From NCBI GenBank assembly GCA_964034945.1, contig OZ035962.1, positions 10,739,789-10,803,788 on the forward strand: a stretch of DNA of 64,000 nucleotides, in the 5' to 3' direction. The notes under the pieces were generated by a model. It was not told the DNA's origin. It saw only the letters and a list, made by a program, of their open reading frames with translations, and did no database searches. Numbering within the stretch: the first letter of the stretch is position 1; each line of letters begins with the position of its first letter. Of the stretch, positions 12,070 through 23,715 are shown one piece after another. Position numbers and translations under genes: made by a program. This DNA is from Chrysopilus asiliformis. Lineage: Eukaryota; Arthropoda; Insecta; Diptera; Rhagionidae.

Positions 12070-12504
12070 CTAGAAATCTGAAATTTTCAAAGCTTGTGCC
12101 ATCCATTACTTAGACGCTTGTGCCATCCATTACTAAGACGCTAATTGAGTCAGAGTTTTTCAAAGTTCCACGCCTAAGAGGGTAAAGGGTGGGTCGGTGG
12201 GGGATTCGTATTTTAAAACATGGATTTTCGCCATGAAGACTGCCAGTTAGGAGACTGAGATATCTAACTCGGGAGTTTTCGTCGGAACAGAAGATCCTGT
12301 AAGGACAACGCAAATATTCTATTTCCCATTTTTGATTGAAAAAACTGCCATTGGGGTGTTCGAAGCCGCTCATCACGAGTCTGGTGTTAGAATTTGAATA
12401 TTCGAAATGGATTTTTTTTAAAGTTTTTGTGGTATTTCTTGGTTTTTTGGTGCGAAAAACATTTATGCAAAAATTATTTAACGCAGAAACGACGAGTGTG
12501 CAAA
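12070..12504 (+). mobile_element. Helitron-like or other nonautonomous repeat, copy 1
   Basis: Shares an order of short blocks with 16395-16615 and, inverted, 40592-40960: a GCCGCTCATCACGA-type block, TTCGAAATGGATTTTTTT, GGTTTTTTGGTGCGAAAAA and a terminal ACGACGAGTGTGCAA. A 24-nt unit starting GCTTGTGCCATCCATTACT is tandemly duplicated at 12092-12115 and 12116-12139 with one mismatch. The 3' CTAG is degenerate here. A CAGACGG-family copy abuts its end. Confidence 0.45.
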
Positions 12505-12850
12505 TTGGTACTCTAGTATATGAGGGCAAACATAATTTCTATAAGAAGATTCCATTTGTATTGAGGAGGGGGGAAGGAGTAGTTCGATTGGATTTTGACG
12601 TATGGAACAGATATTTAAAGTCACATTCTAAACACATTTTGTGTCCAGAAATTTTTCGATACGATGCACTAGTTTCGAAAAAACAGTAAAAAACTATTTC
12701 ATTTGAATAGGGGATAGGCTAAGGAATAGTCAAATTTCGCCCGTTTACACCTTTTAAGATAAATTTGTCTTTGCAAGATCTCTAGCTCAATTCTTTCGGA
12801 ACTTATCGTGTTCACGGTGAAAGAAATAGTCCGATTGACAGACTGACAAA
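12505..12850 (+). repeat. CAGACGG-tailed dispersed repeat, copy d
   Basis: Starts with CTCTAGTATATGAGGGCAAA and holds GATTTTGACGTATGGAACAG, CAAGATCTCTAGCTCAATTC and a remnant GACAGACTGACA. The microsatellite part is almost lost. Confidence 0.65.
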
Positions 12851-14794
12851 AATTAAAACAATTAAAATTTTCATAAAAAAATTCCCCGCATTATTTACGT
12901 ACACCTCTAATAAATACTTAACTTATTTAAATCTGCTTACAACGACAATTCCCATTTACATTTTTTTTAAATAATGAGATAATCGAATATATCACAGCAA
13001 ACATCAAATTTATGTCTAAATTCGCAACAATCAAGCAATTAGCTGGTCAACTTTTATCGAGGTTATGATTTTGACTTAATCCATAATTTGTGCGTCACAC
13101 GTCCAAATAGCTAAATTTTTATTTCAATCAAAATCACCGCGAAGATTTTACGTCAATCAATGTGAAGTCTGATGAACTTCAGATACATTTTGTATCAAAA
13201 ATTTCAATTTATTCGCACTGTTATTATGAAATCTTTGACACCAAGTGACCATATTCGAATTCATTTCACGATACAGACAAGAAATTATTATGCTATATGC
13301 TTTAGTGTCTACCAGGGAGCGTGTTTCTTGCGTTTTCTGAGATGTGTTTCAAAGCGTAATTCGCCTAGACATCTCGGATAAGGAAAAACGTATCTTTTAC
13401 GACGATGTAATATGAGCAGTAGACAACATTGAACATTAAACATAACACCTCAAGAAATAAGCCATCATAACTGTGAAAAAAAAACTCATAAAATATGTTA
13501 GCGTGAAATACCAGTAGACGATAGTTTTGCAAATAACCGGAGATTTTCGTTTATAGAGAGGCCGTGACTCTAGACTCGCTTTCACCTTATTGTTACCTGT
13601 TAAGATGCTAATACTGTTATCGAAATAGTAGGAGTTGATTGAATAGCGTTTACTTAATTTTTATTGTGCCGATTTTAAAGATTAAATCAGCCAATTTTAA
13701 TCTTTTAATCTGATGGATATTTGATTTTTAAATTTTTTACCATATTTTTTTTACACAAAGCGGATAATACAAAAATTTTCTTGATACCATTTAATTTGAT
13801 TGTATTTAATTTGATTGTATTTGATTTCATTTTGTTGTTGAATCGAGGATGATGATAATAATCATATAATCATATTTTAAAGATCGTAGGTATGTACCTA
13901 CCACGTTGTAGGTATAGACCTTGACAGAATTTACATCTTTACTGCTTTGTAATATTTCAGTAGGCAGGTCACGACCTGATGATGATACTTTGAAAATCTT
14001 TGGCTATTGGTGTTACTTTAAGATATGTTGAATCTTCTATGATGACGGTTGCTATTATTGTTATTATTGTTTAGTTTAGAAAAAAAAACTTTGGATCAAG
14101 TTTGCTAACGCTGTTTTTCACTATGTTTATCTATTTATTATGCTAACTTTATACAGTCAAGGTTATTTCAGTTTGCCCATGCTATGCTCATCCATTTCAT
14201 AATCATGTAAATCGATAGTATGATGCTATTTCAACCTTTTAAGTAACTTTTTGTGTTCTCTTTATTGCCCTTTGGGTTCAAAAAACGTCTAAAATCTATT
14301 CATTGTACTGGTATAGAAAACTTATTTAAACAAATAAATTGTTTGATTGATTGTTTTCGCTTTAGATATTAAAATGCCCTGGAAGGAATATTTGCCTGTA
14401 GCTAAAGTTTGATATCCAAAAGATTTTTAAGCCTATTAAGTTATTCTTGTTAGGCGAATGCGAAAAACCAATCGAAAAATAATCCATTGAAAGCAATGAA
14501 AATATCTGGTAATTATCTAAGGAAGTCAAAGACGATTTTGCAAGCCGATTACTTCGGAATATCTTTTCAAAAATCCGTTTTATTACTTTTTCCGCCTTAG
14601 ATTCCAAATCATACAAAAATTCTGGGCTCGCTGACATCAAACAAACTTAGAGACGTGTTGTTCTGTCATCCGATTTGATTGACAACATAACGTGGCTAAA
14701 TTAAATTTTACCGACTTACCATTACAGGTCGAAGACCTCAAAAAAAAATCAGTTGTGATCAACACAAAACTTTCCTCAGCAATATTTAGTTTCG
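12851..14794. other. intergenic, no gene seen
   Basis: AT-rich spacer. It contains a small tandem of TGTATTTAATTTGAT-like units (about 13795-13835) and short palindromes such as GTAGGTATGTACCTAC at about 13886. No reading frame shows a recognisable family. Confidence 0.45.
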
Positions 14795-15195
14795 GAAAAA
14801 ATATCTGAAAAAATATTTTTTATCTAATATCTCGAAAACCGTTAAAGATACGTAAAAACCTTTAAAAGAAAAAAATGCACTAAATTTTGTTTTCTTTGAA
14901 TTTTGTTATATTAATTTTTCCCAAACGCGAGACGTTTTCGTAAAATTTTCAAAAAAAAATGTTTTTTTTTTAGATATGTTAAGAACTATAAAAGATAAGT
15001 AAAATCCGTTAAAGCAAAAAATGTAGAAAATTTCATTTTCTTCAAATTTTGTTATATGCAATTTTTCAAAAAAGGGCATAGTTTTCGAGGAATTTTCTAA
15101 AAACTTAATTGTGGAGAAATATCTTGAGAATCGTTAGAGATACAAAAAAAAAGGTAAAGCAAATAATGTAGAAATATAACCTTTAAATATTGTTA
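14795..15195 (+). repeat. tandem-module repeat (ATCTCGAAAACCGTTAAAGA type)
   Basis: Three diverged modules of roughly 120-130 bp, each with a phrase like ATCTCGAAAACCGTTAAAGA, then AAAGCAAAAAATGTAGAAAA, TTTGTTATAT and a TTTTCAAAAAA stretch. The same module occurs at 20905-21085, 21500-21760, 37590-38020, 42715-42850 and 61170-61430. Confidence 0.65.
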
Positions 15196-15240
15196 TATTC
15201 AGTTTTTTTTGTTACATCCAGTTTTTTTTTGTTCTATTCA

Positions 15241-15536
15241 GGAAGACTCAACAATGACGGGGCTATGAGAGATATCAGCACGTGCCGTAGTCAAGCTCAT
15301 AAGACTCCGGTGGGCTGGTCATGTCACTCAAATGAGAGAAAGTGGCCCGGCTCGGAAAGTCTTCTGTGGTAGGTTATTAACAGCAAAGCGACGCGGAAGA
15401 CTCTACCCTCAGATGGCATGACGGTATTGACCAGGACGCGAAGAAAATTGGGATGCAAAACTGGAGGACATCGGCGCGTGACCGGGACCTCTAGCGAGAG
15501 ACAGTGCGGCAGGCCAAGACTGGAAACCGGTTGTAA
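15241..15536 (+). pseudogene. non-LTR retrotransposon reverse-transcriptase C-terminal tail, decayed
   Basis: Conceptual translation gives LIRLRWAGHVTQM, then after a frameshift near 15400 LRWHDGIDQDAKKIGMQNW and RTSARDRDL. A stop then replaces the usual Trp, followed by RETVRQAKTGNRL and a stop at 15534-15536. This layout (RLRWAGHV, RPxLRWxDxI, NWRxxAxDRxxW) is the C-terminal tail found after the RT domain of many insect non-LTR elements. Only the 3' end survives, as expected of 5' truncation. The preceding GRLNNDGAMRDIST probably belongs to the same tail in another frame. A (GA)n tract follows directly. Confidence 0.8.
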
Positions 15537-15540
15537 TGCC

Positions 15541-15573
<33 letters not shown>

Positions 15574-15574
15574 T

Positions 15575-15628
<54 letters not shown>
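15541..15628. repeat. (GA)n microsatellite
   Basis: GAGA tract with few interruptions directly downstream of the retrotransposon tail. It may have grown from its 3' terminal repeat. Frames rich in Ser-Leu or Arg-Glu across it are artefacts. Confidence 0.95.
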
Positions 15629-15630
<2 letters not shown>

Positions 15631-16185
15631 CCCAAAAAACGTATAGGTTTCGAGACTATTTCGACTCTTTGCATTTGTCAAATGTACAACTCCTTAATTT
15701 TAAAAAAATGATTTTGAATTTAAGAATGGAAGATTTGAACCTAATGGGAAATCTGTCAAATACTCGTCGCTCTTTGGTATTTTTAAAATCAAAGATGTCA
15801 AACTTGCACCCCGTAACAAGTATTTTTGCGGTCCGCGCACCGCATTTGGATCAGCAAGTGTATGTTTGAAGCCCCATATAACTGTGGATAACAAAAATTA
15901 AAAAAAAAACGGGTTAATTTTTGAAATGTCTAATTAATTACAAATCACAGCATATGCCTGTCACAAACTACTTGTCGTGTTAAAAAAAAATATTATAATA
16001 AATTAAAAAATCTCGATTTTTCGATTTATTTTTGACAACGAGTCGTGGAAAAAACCTGGAAAACTTTGCACTAACATGATATGTATGGGAATGATTAAAA
16101 ATGTTTTGTGAAGATTTATCGAGTTTTCATTGAATGTTAGTTGAAAATTATAAGTACTCCTTTTATCGCTATACATTTTATTAGG
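15629..16185. other. intergenic, no gene seen
   Basis: AT-rich spacer. The frames at 15573-15894 are partly read from the GA tract and have no recognisable domain. Confidence 0.4.
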
Positions 16186-16380
16186 AGACAACTCCCTCTA
16201 CCCTCTTTCATACAAATCGAACAGTTTTTTTGTGTTTTTCTCGAAAACGGTTGATCGTAATGGAAATATTATAAAGACAAAATGTTTTTAGAATGTGATT
16301 TTACATAACTCTTCCATACATCAAAATTCAATTGAATCACTATTTTCCACCTCCACCCACAAACATATCATTTTTTGCGA
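16186..16380 (-). repeat. CAGACGG-family fragment, copy e (inverted)
   Basis: Carries the modules ACAACTCCCTCTACCCTCTT and CATACATCAAAATTCAATTG in reverse orientation. The microsatellite end is absent. Confidence 0.6.
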
Positions 16381-16394
16381 GTTTACCGAAAACA

Positions 16395-16615
16395 CATTTT
16401 TCTAATTAGAATAAATATTTAATATACAACAACAAATCTCTTTTATTTTGTCGTGAAAAACTATAACTTAATTTTTCATAGAATTTCAATATTCGACATG
16501 GAAGTCCTGAAGGCAAAATGATTTTTTTTTTCAAAACGTTTTAAGTTATTTTTCGGATTTTTGGTGCTAAAAAATGTAAAAACTTTAAGTCATCAACGAC
16601 GGGTATACAAACTAG
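16395..16615 (+). mobile_element. Helitron-like 3' end, copy 2
   Basis: Ends ACGACGGGTATACAAACTAG followed by T, matching the CTAG|T terminus typical of Helitron-type elements. It shares ATTCGACATGGAAG and GGATTTTTGGTGCTAAAAAA with the copy at 12070-12504. The 5' boundary is uncertain. Confidence 0.5.
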
Positions 16616-17223
16616 TTAATAATAAAGCTATAAATAAATATTAAATATGAAAATTAACCATATCTAATAATCTGCCCTTGATAAAAATTATGCCATCTTA
16701 CAAAAATTATCCAATAATTTTAGCGATCAGTGGCAAATATTTAAAGCTACTAATAAACGATTGCCACGATCCGCACCATGTCGAAGCAAAGTTAACACAG
16801 CATAAAGTTAATAGTGAAAACTACTGGATAAATATTTACGCTTATCGAATCTTTCATTCAGCATATTGTTATGTTGATTTAAGCGATAACGTAACACTTT
16901 GAGTAATACTGATCTGTATATAATTTATACAAATGATGATGAATGAATGTATATTGGCAACTTGTTGAAAGTGAAATTGCACATATAGATGCCAAAAACG
17001 TTAAGGAAAATGCATCACACACGAATCTATTATAATGTTTTAATTTCTATTGCATTTTTACTTAAATATTTAAACTTGATTTTAGCACCTGATTTCCCAT
17101 GCCTATTTCCAAAAATTATTAACACCGAAGAGTTGCTTTTTATCTTCAAAAAAAATATATTAGTCAGAGGTTTTTTTCGCTGCAAAAGTTATAAAAAGCA
17201 CCAATTTTGATTTGACTCTAAAT
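16616..17223. other. intergenic; one unrecognised 70-codon frame
   Basis: From ATG 16690 to the stop at 16900-16902 there is a 70-codon frame that includes HDPHHVEAKLTQHKV and ENYWINIYAYRIF. It has less low-complexity bias than the other chance frames here. I do not recognise it, and it has no promoter, splice or family support, so it is not called as a gene. Confidence 0.3.
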
Positions 17224-17245
17224 CAGAGTTTCCCAACCTTTTCCG
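17224..17245 (+). mobile_element. possible hAT left terminus
   Basis: CAGAGTTTCCCAACCTTTTC resembles the left inverted terminus of hAT elements (CAGNGTTTCCCAACC). No matching right end was found downstream, so this would be a truncated copy. Confidence 0.35.
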
Positions 17246-17482
17246 TTGGCGTATCCGCTAGTATTTTTCCTCGTGCGTCCTTAACAATGTTATAGGATGT
17301 GTTTACCCATTGGTTTTTACTCGACAAATTACCATTGAAATTTACAAGAATTTTCCTGCCTATATTTCTTGGATGGTGATGGTTAGACACAAATTACCTA
17401 GCTGTTAGTTTCAGTCGCGGATCCAGACTTTCATTCACCTAAGGTGAAGTCACAACCATAAAAACAGTTAACAAGACGCGGT

Positions 17483-17699
17483 TCCAGGGCTGGAATCATG
17501 TGTCTCGACGAGTCTCCGTCTTTCGACTTTGACGCAGCTTTTCACCTGAATTTCCTGAAATAACAGTACAAAATGACGTTTTGATTCATAGTAACAATTC
17601 CGCGAAATTTGAAGCTGTAGTTATGGCGAAGTCAAGAGTCAAAAGCTGCGTCGAAGTCGAAAGACAGAGACGCGTCGAGATACATGATTCCAGCCCAGA
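17483..17699. repeat. long fold-back: two 60-nt inverted arms around a 98-nt loop
   Basis: The left arm, 17483-17542, runs from TCCAGGGCTGGAATCATGTG to TTTGACGCAGCTTTT. The reverse complement of 17641-17699 matches it at roughly 90 percent of positions. The arms are richer in GC than their surroundings. A transcript would form a long near-perfect hairpin. It may be a fold-back transposon or an endogenous hairpin RNA locus. No target duplication was found. Confidence 0.8.
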
Positions 17700-17794
17700 C
17701 TTTGATTTAGGGGTAGGTGGTCACGGAAACTTAGAACATTATCCGCCCTCCCCCGACGAGCAAGAAACCTGAAGGCATTTTTATATCACTGAAT

Positions 17795-18020
17795 ATTGAA
17801 TTTTGGCAAAATCGGACCAGTCCTTCGTCCTCCACTATATAAACGAAACAGTTTTTTACCATTTTCTCGGAAACGGTGAGTTAAATTGAAAAATTTATAA
17901 AAGTTAAATGTGTTTCCCTCTTTGCCAAACAAATGGATCTTTTCATAAAAATGTTATCTCTCTTCATATAGAGTATTTGACGATTGGCTCCTGGCAATTG
18001 TAGTTTTCTCATGTTTTTAA
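17795..18020 (-). repeat. CAGACGG-family fragment, copy f (inverted)
   Basis: Holds CAAAATCGGACCAGTCCTTC, AAACGAAACAGTTTTTTACC and the end piece TTGACGATTGGCTCCTGGCA. It is internally deleted and lacks the microsatellite. Confidence 0.6.
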
Positions 18021-18786
18021 TTCGTTTATTTAAGAATCAACCTCTCCTCCTTGGATCCGCGCCTGGTATGATGCATTTTGTGTACGATGTAAATACACTA
18101 CACCTTGCTGGCAGACACATCATTAACAGATATACAAACCATAAAACTTTTTGTATGTTTTGAAAGCGTATGAAAAGTAGAAAGCAAGTATATGTATAGT
18201 AAAGCAGTTGATAATTCCATGAAGAAATTCCCTTGGTATAGTCGACACGTGCCACGTAACGAAAACTTAGAGGACATATGAACGATATTTTTTTGCCATA
18301 CTTTTTTTTTCCTTGAATATTATTTAAAACCAAACATACTGTAGAACCACACAGTAAAGTGATTTGGTTTAAAAAATTCAATACACAAACAACGAACTAA
18401 ACATTGATCTTAAACATCTTACTTTTTCCAAATATAAAAAAAATTACCTGTCGTTATGAATAGCTTTTATCATTAATCTATTATTCATAATATTTTGATT
18501 GATTATTTGTTTTCTCGAATTTTCATTGCTTTATTATTAATTTATAAGTGTAAGAGTTTTTTGATGTCCACTCGTCATATATGTTTTATTATTTATGAAT
18601 ATTTCAATATCCGATTACGTTCTCCTAAAAATTCCAAGAAGATTTGCTCTGATTAAATATAAAGAGCTTTAGTTTTGGCCCTGATAGCGCGCAGCTTACA
18701 TAAATTTTGCATCGGGCAACAAGTTTTGAACGAACTCGGGGTTAGTATTTAACAAAGTTTTAAGGTACACCATTATTATATATCTA
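18021..18786. other. intergenic, no gene seen
   Basis: AT-rich. A 114-codon minus-strand frame at 18037-18381 has no recognisable motif. Confidence 0.4.
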
Positions 18787-19254
18787 ATCTGTAGCGTGAC
18801 CATACGTTTCGCAATGGCCGGGACAGTCCCGGATTTAAACATGTTGTCTCGGAAACCCAGGAACTAAGCTTTTGTCCCGGAATTATGCCATCAAGTGTTA
18901 TAATTTTTTTAAACACTGAAAAAATGACCTGGAAACCCAAACAGATTCGTCTGCGGTGCAATCCGTTATCAAGTTTTTCAATAGTGGGATGTTTGTTTAT
19001 AAAAAGAAATTTTCCCTGCGGCGCACTTTTATTATGTTTTGTAAACATAAAACATCCATAACAATTTTTATATAATCACAAACAAAAAAAAAACGAACAC
19101 TTAACTTAACCCTCAAAATTTTCATGGTTATTTTAAACGTGCTAAAAATGACCTCACACTTCGTCGTCATCCAGCGGCTTCCACCAACCAGCTTACCCCA
19201 CCCCACCACTCGTAAACTGTCCCAGATTCACACAAAAAAATCTGGTCACCCTAA
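18787..19254 (+). mobile_element. nonautonomous DNA element, GGGACAGTCCCGG family, copy 1
   Basis: The left end reads TAGCGTGACCATACG and the right end TCTGGTCACCCTAA, giving an imperfect terminal inverted repeat TAGSGTGACCA. Near the left end is GGCCGGGACAGTCCCGGATT and near the right CTGTCCCAGATT, so subterminal sequence is also inverted. A CTGCGGCGCACTT block lies in the middle. Related pieces occur at 21106-21240 and 35442-35990. The superfamily is unresolved because no clear target duplication is seen. Confidence 0.55.
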
Positions 19255-20904
19255 TATACTTACAATTATTTTATTAATAACAAAAAATTTATTAATAACT
19301 GATTATAAAAGTGACTAATACTTGTCAAATGTTTCTATGCTTCCATCCCTAATAAGAATTTACCTAAAGATGTTCTGCTTCAGCTTAAAAATTATTCAAT
19401 TTGATGATGGATTATCACCAAAAATTTTCAGGTAAAGCCTAGCTTATGATGATTTAAATCTCTTCAAATTTTTGTAAATGGAGTTTTTTAAAATATAATT
19501 TTTATTCATTATTCAAGTAATTATTGAATTCTATCTAATCATCATCTAGTATAATGCATTAAATTAAAATTTATCAGACTAAACGTATCAGGTTATCCAA
19601 AAAACTGATAGAACAGCCACAGAGAAAAAAAACTCGTTAAAATCTGTGCGAAAAATTCAAAATTTTGATTTTTATCGAGGAAAAAACTGCTTAGCATACG
19701 AAATGAATGCACATAATATGTAAATGTCTTCACATAGCACACATAAAGTTTCCTCGCAAATTCGAGAAGATGCTGTGAGTCAATTATTGAACATAAATTA
19801 GAGGCCTTGTCGAAAAACCGGCAAGCAAGGAACAAAAAATTATGTTTTTTTATCATTTGGCGAAAAAGTTCTTTTTCCAATAAAAAAAACTCGATTTTTT
19901 CTTGATTTCACCAAGAAATATTCTGCACGATCTTATCGTTTTAGCATAAATGGCAAACGTTAATTGGCTACAGGTCCGGTTTTCCTTTTATTTCATTTTT
20001 TTTCAAATTCGAGCGTCTGGTCGTCTACCGAATTTAATGGCGACCCTGGCAGTGATGTCAACGTTTCAGATTTCAATTTCGACTTCTTCTTTTTTCACAT
20101 TTTTGCCGAGTTTTTTCTCATTTGTGCTGATACGGGCGGCTTTAATTTTATTTTTTTTTCTTCAAACGTTTCCTTCTTACGTTATCTGGTCTATTCATAT
20201 ATTTATTAACTTTTTTTGTGTCAACTTTGCAAAAACTTGGATGATCGGCAAAAAAAAATGATTACCATTGAAATTTATACAATTTCTGTACATTTTCGCT
20301 ATATTGTTTCAAGTTTCTTGAATTTTATTAGAATTGAAAAATTTTCGCGATTTTATCCGGCATGTGGATTATTAATGTCTGAAATTTTTTATATTAAACT
20401 GTATTTTTTATAAATGTTTTTATCACACTAAAATTAGCTAAAAATTTTTGTTTATTCATAAGTTTTAGCCAAGGTTAAGAATATTAATTTGTAAGTATAA
20501 ATCTAATTTCAATAACAATATCCAATTTGTCAACGTGATAAACTAATAAAAGGATTTGTTGTTGATTATGATGATTTAAATTTATTTTAGTGATTTAAAA
20601 CTGGAGAAATTGTATATGTTTCTTTTTGTCAGATTTATCTTTTTATGTCATAATTGTTGTCATTAATCATACTGATGCGAAATTAATTAAATAAAATATT
20701 TTCTTTATTATGACATATTCTCAAAGATGTACATATCACATGACCAAAATATTTCAATTTTCTATTATTACCATTTGTTTATTCGAGACTTGAAAAAAAA
20801 TTAGACCATGACTTCCATGAAGTCATTCGCATTTTTAAAGATTTAGGAGCTCTCAAGGCTATGGTAAAACTTTATTTCTGCAATGATTTTTTCTAGACTT
20901 TTTG
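19255..20904. other. intergenic, no gene seen
   Basis: AT-rich. The overlapping hydrophobic frames at 19950-20261 have strong T bias. AATGGCGACCCTGGCAGTG at about 20037 is reminiscent of an LTR-retrotransposon primer-binding region, but no flanking LTR pair is evident. Confidence 0.4.
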
Positions 20905-21085
20905 TGTAAATAAACTCAGTTTTCCAGAAACCGATTGAGATTAGCTTAATTTTTTGCGCTCTTTACGTTCCATAAATAATTGCAACGGAAAATTTAAAAA
21001 TATCAATATAGAAAAATACGCCACTGGCCAAATCGTTTAAGATACATAGAAAAATCGTTAAAGATATACGCCGCAGGTGAAAAAA
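20905..21085 (+). repeat. tandem-module repeat fragment
   Basis: Contains CCAGAAACCGATTGAGATTA and AAATCGTTAAAGATATACGC, diverged members of the module described at 14795-15195. Confidence 0.35.
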
Positions 21086-21105
21086 AATGTGATTTACAGC
21101 AAACC

Positions 21106-21460
21106 TCACCGGGGCAGAGTTCTTTTTGCACGTTTAGTGATTGCTTCTAAGCATTTATAAAAATGAAAAGCATGAACTAAAATTAAGTTTTCTAAATCCG
21201 GAACTGTCCCTGCCATTCCGGGACGTATGGTCACCCAATTGATAGGCAGCCCCTGATAACAAATAATGTATATCACTTTCATAACTGAATTGGCATTTTT
21301 ACAATTTCCGTTACCATTATTTAAGAAATATAAAGAATTGTGCCGCGATCTGTTTAGGGACTTTCGCCTGCGGCGCACATTTCTAAAAACAAGCTTTATC
21401 TTTTATATAAAATTTGTTGTTTCACTGGTGTTCTGTTTGTACCATGCTGGAAAAGTACCG
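21106..21460. mobile_element. GGGACAGTCCCGG family, copy 2 (rearranged)
   Basis: The inverted left end is seen at 21200-21238 as AATCCGGAACTGTCCCTGCC followed by GGGACGTATGGTCACCC. Beyond it lies a forward CCTGCGGCGCACATTTCT block (about 21369) matching the interior of the other copies. The two orientations imply rearrangement or two overlapping insertions. Confidence 0.45.
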
Positions 21461-21499
21461 TTAACTATAACGGTTATCTCACATGCATTTTTTTAGATG

Positions 21500-21760
21500 C
21501 TTTTTTTTGGAAATTTCTCGAACACTATGCACTTAAGAGAGAAAAAATATGTGACGAATTTTAAAGCGAATAAAATGTCCTACATTTTTCGCTTTAACGG
21601 TTAACGGTTCTTGAGTAATTTCAAAAAAGGTTATATTTCACATATTTTTTCAAAGGAACAACTTATATTTTTATTTTTATTTTCTTTTCTTCTGAAAATG
21701 ATTGTTAAAGAATTTTAAGATCTTGTAAATACGTTAAAGGTTTCTGTTATGTTATTTTTC
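21500..21760. repeat. tandem-module repeat fragment
   Basis: Degenerate phrases such as TTCGCTTTAACGGTTAACGG and TCTTGTAAATACGTTAAAGG echo the 120-130 bp module at 14795-15195. Confidence 0.35.
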
Positions 21761-23424
21761 TATCTTTTGCCACTAATCACAATGCGGAAATTCTGTAAAA
21801 CAATGAAATCAATGTCAAAAGGCATTCTCACACAAATTGAAAACGCTTGAATTGTTACATGTCATTACCTTTTAGAACAAATACTTAACGATTTTCAAGT
21901 GTTTAGTAAATCTATACTAGGAAAATCTTTAGATTCATCAAACAGAAACCCAGTCGCGGCTCTAAAACAAAAAATAATGTAAACACTTACCTTTAGATTT
22001 ATATGAATTATTACAATCTGAGTGACTACACTACATTTCATATGTTAATTACTTGAAATCCAAACGGCAAACATTTGAATGGGAAACTCTTTTAAAATCG
22101 TTCTATGAATATTGGATTGTTTGGTTTTTTATCTGATGTTCAGAGTTTTTTGTTTTAAATGTGCCAAACGAAACTGCAGCACATTGAGCAAATTATGGCA
22201 GTCAGACGTATAATTGAGGTGATTACTCTTCTTTGCAAAACGTTAAAAGTAAAAAAACAGCATTTTCTTTAAGATGAAATAAAAATCTTTTAATATTACC
22301 GATTCGAAACTAGCGCTTAAATAATTTATGGCTTAGGATGACTCTTAATTCGAGGACATTACGAAAAGCATGGTCAACATAGAGTTTTAAGACATACTGG
22401 CATGAAGTTTTTTTTTCAACAGTGGATCTTTATGTCTGAATTGTTGCTTTATATCGAAATCCGGATGATCTTCACTTCCTATTTATGAGCACCACACTAT
22501 CAATGAGGTTTAATTTTTGTTATTTCAAACTTCTTTTTTTTTTTTTGTTAAGTTTTATATACCGAAATATATGGTGGAAATTTTTTATATGGTTAAGGTT
22601 ATCATCGAATAAAAGGTGCCCACGTGATGACTAATCGGTAAGCATATTTTATACACCCATGTTGGCTCAGGTGAATGGGCTCAATATGGGAAGCAGTCGA
22701 TCATGTATTTTTATCAGATGCGTCGGTCAAGTTTAGCGGTAAAATATTAATAATAGTATGCGATCGCAATAAATTATAATAAAAAAATTTAGACATCTTA
22801 TTCAAGTTGAAATGTTATTAAATGATCATATGTGATAATTATATGATTATCGACTGTAATTTGGCATCAACATAAATAATCATTCTTCGGGCTACCAGTT
22901 TTACAACATAAGTGCACTTGAGGTGTTAGAAATGAATCAAAATTTTGCTTATCAAGGACTCTTTTACCATAAAAGATCCGTCAGATATTCTATTAATTAA
23001 AAGAAATAAATTTATAGTGAAATAATTAGTTCGGTTTCAACTCATGCGAGCCTTGAATGCCACTTTATTTCACCAGAAACTGACAGAAGGACACGCACGA
23101 ATTTTGTTTTATTTCTGCCATTAGGAATGACATAATAATACACAATTTTTGAAAATTATTACCCGCAGTTGAATAGAAAAATCTTCAGCCATTAATATGT
23201 TATCAAGAGCCGAAATACTCACCCAATTCTCCACAATGGAAACTAATTAGTTAACTTGAACCCATTTCTATTGAATTATACACACACACACAAATTTGGT
23301 GTGAATTCAACTCTAAAAGTGTCTCAATAGGGTCCATTCTTTTTGATAAGTCCCTTTTCAATCCGTTTGGACGAACGCAAAAGGATAAAAAAATAATCTA
23401 TCAGTTGCTTTTTAAAAGCCTGTC
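21761..23424. other. intergenic, no gene seen
   Basis: AT-rich spacer with a short CACACACA run at about 23281. No recognisable coding or RNA feature. Confidence 0.4.
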
Positions 23425-23715
23425 TTCGTATTTGTTTGTCTGTCTGTCTGTCCGTCTGTCTGCCTGTCCGTCTGTCTATCCTTGAACACCATAACTTTTG
23501 AAAGGATTGAGCTAGAGACTTGAAATTTGGTATAGTCACGTTTCTTGTAAATGGCTAGGCAACGAGCAAAATTGGACCATTCCTTTCTCCCTCTCCAATT
23601 TTCCCAAACAGTTTTTTGCAATTTTCTCAAAAACGGTTAATCCTATTGAAAAATCTATGCAGGTAAAATGTGCTTAGAATAGGATTTTATGTAACTTATC
23701 CATACATATACTGTA
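23425..23715 (-). repeat. CAGACGG-tailed dispersed repeat, copy g (inverted)
   Basis: CTGTCTGTCCGTCTGTC array at 23437-23480, then ACCATAACTTTTGAAAGGAT, GAGCTAGAGACTTGAAATTT and CCATACAT at the far end. About one internal module remains. Confidence 0.75.

Noticed and set aside
12110..12689. 117- and 139-codon frames on opposite strands
   Set aside because: Both lie across a Helitron-like copy and a CAGACGG repeat.
15324..15869. Ser-Leu and Arg-Glu repeat frames
   Set aside because: They run through the (GA)n tract and the decayed reverse-transcriptase tail.
20037..20057. LTR-retrotransposon primer-binding site
   Set aside because: TGGCGACCCTGGCAG is suggestive, but no LTR pair, polypurine tract or gag/pol remains are visible nearby.
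19950..20261. Hydrophobic 103-residue frame as a membrane protein
   Set aside because: T-rich DNA produces Phe/Leu/Ser frames by chance; two overlapping frames of similar character exist and no family resemblance is seen.
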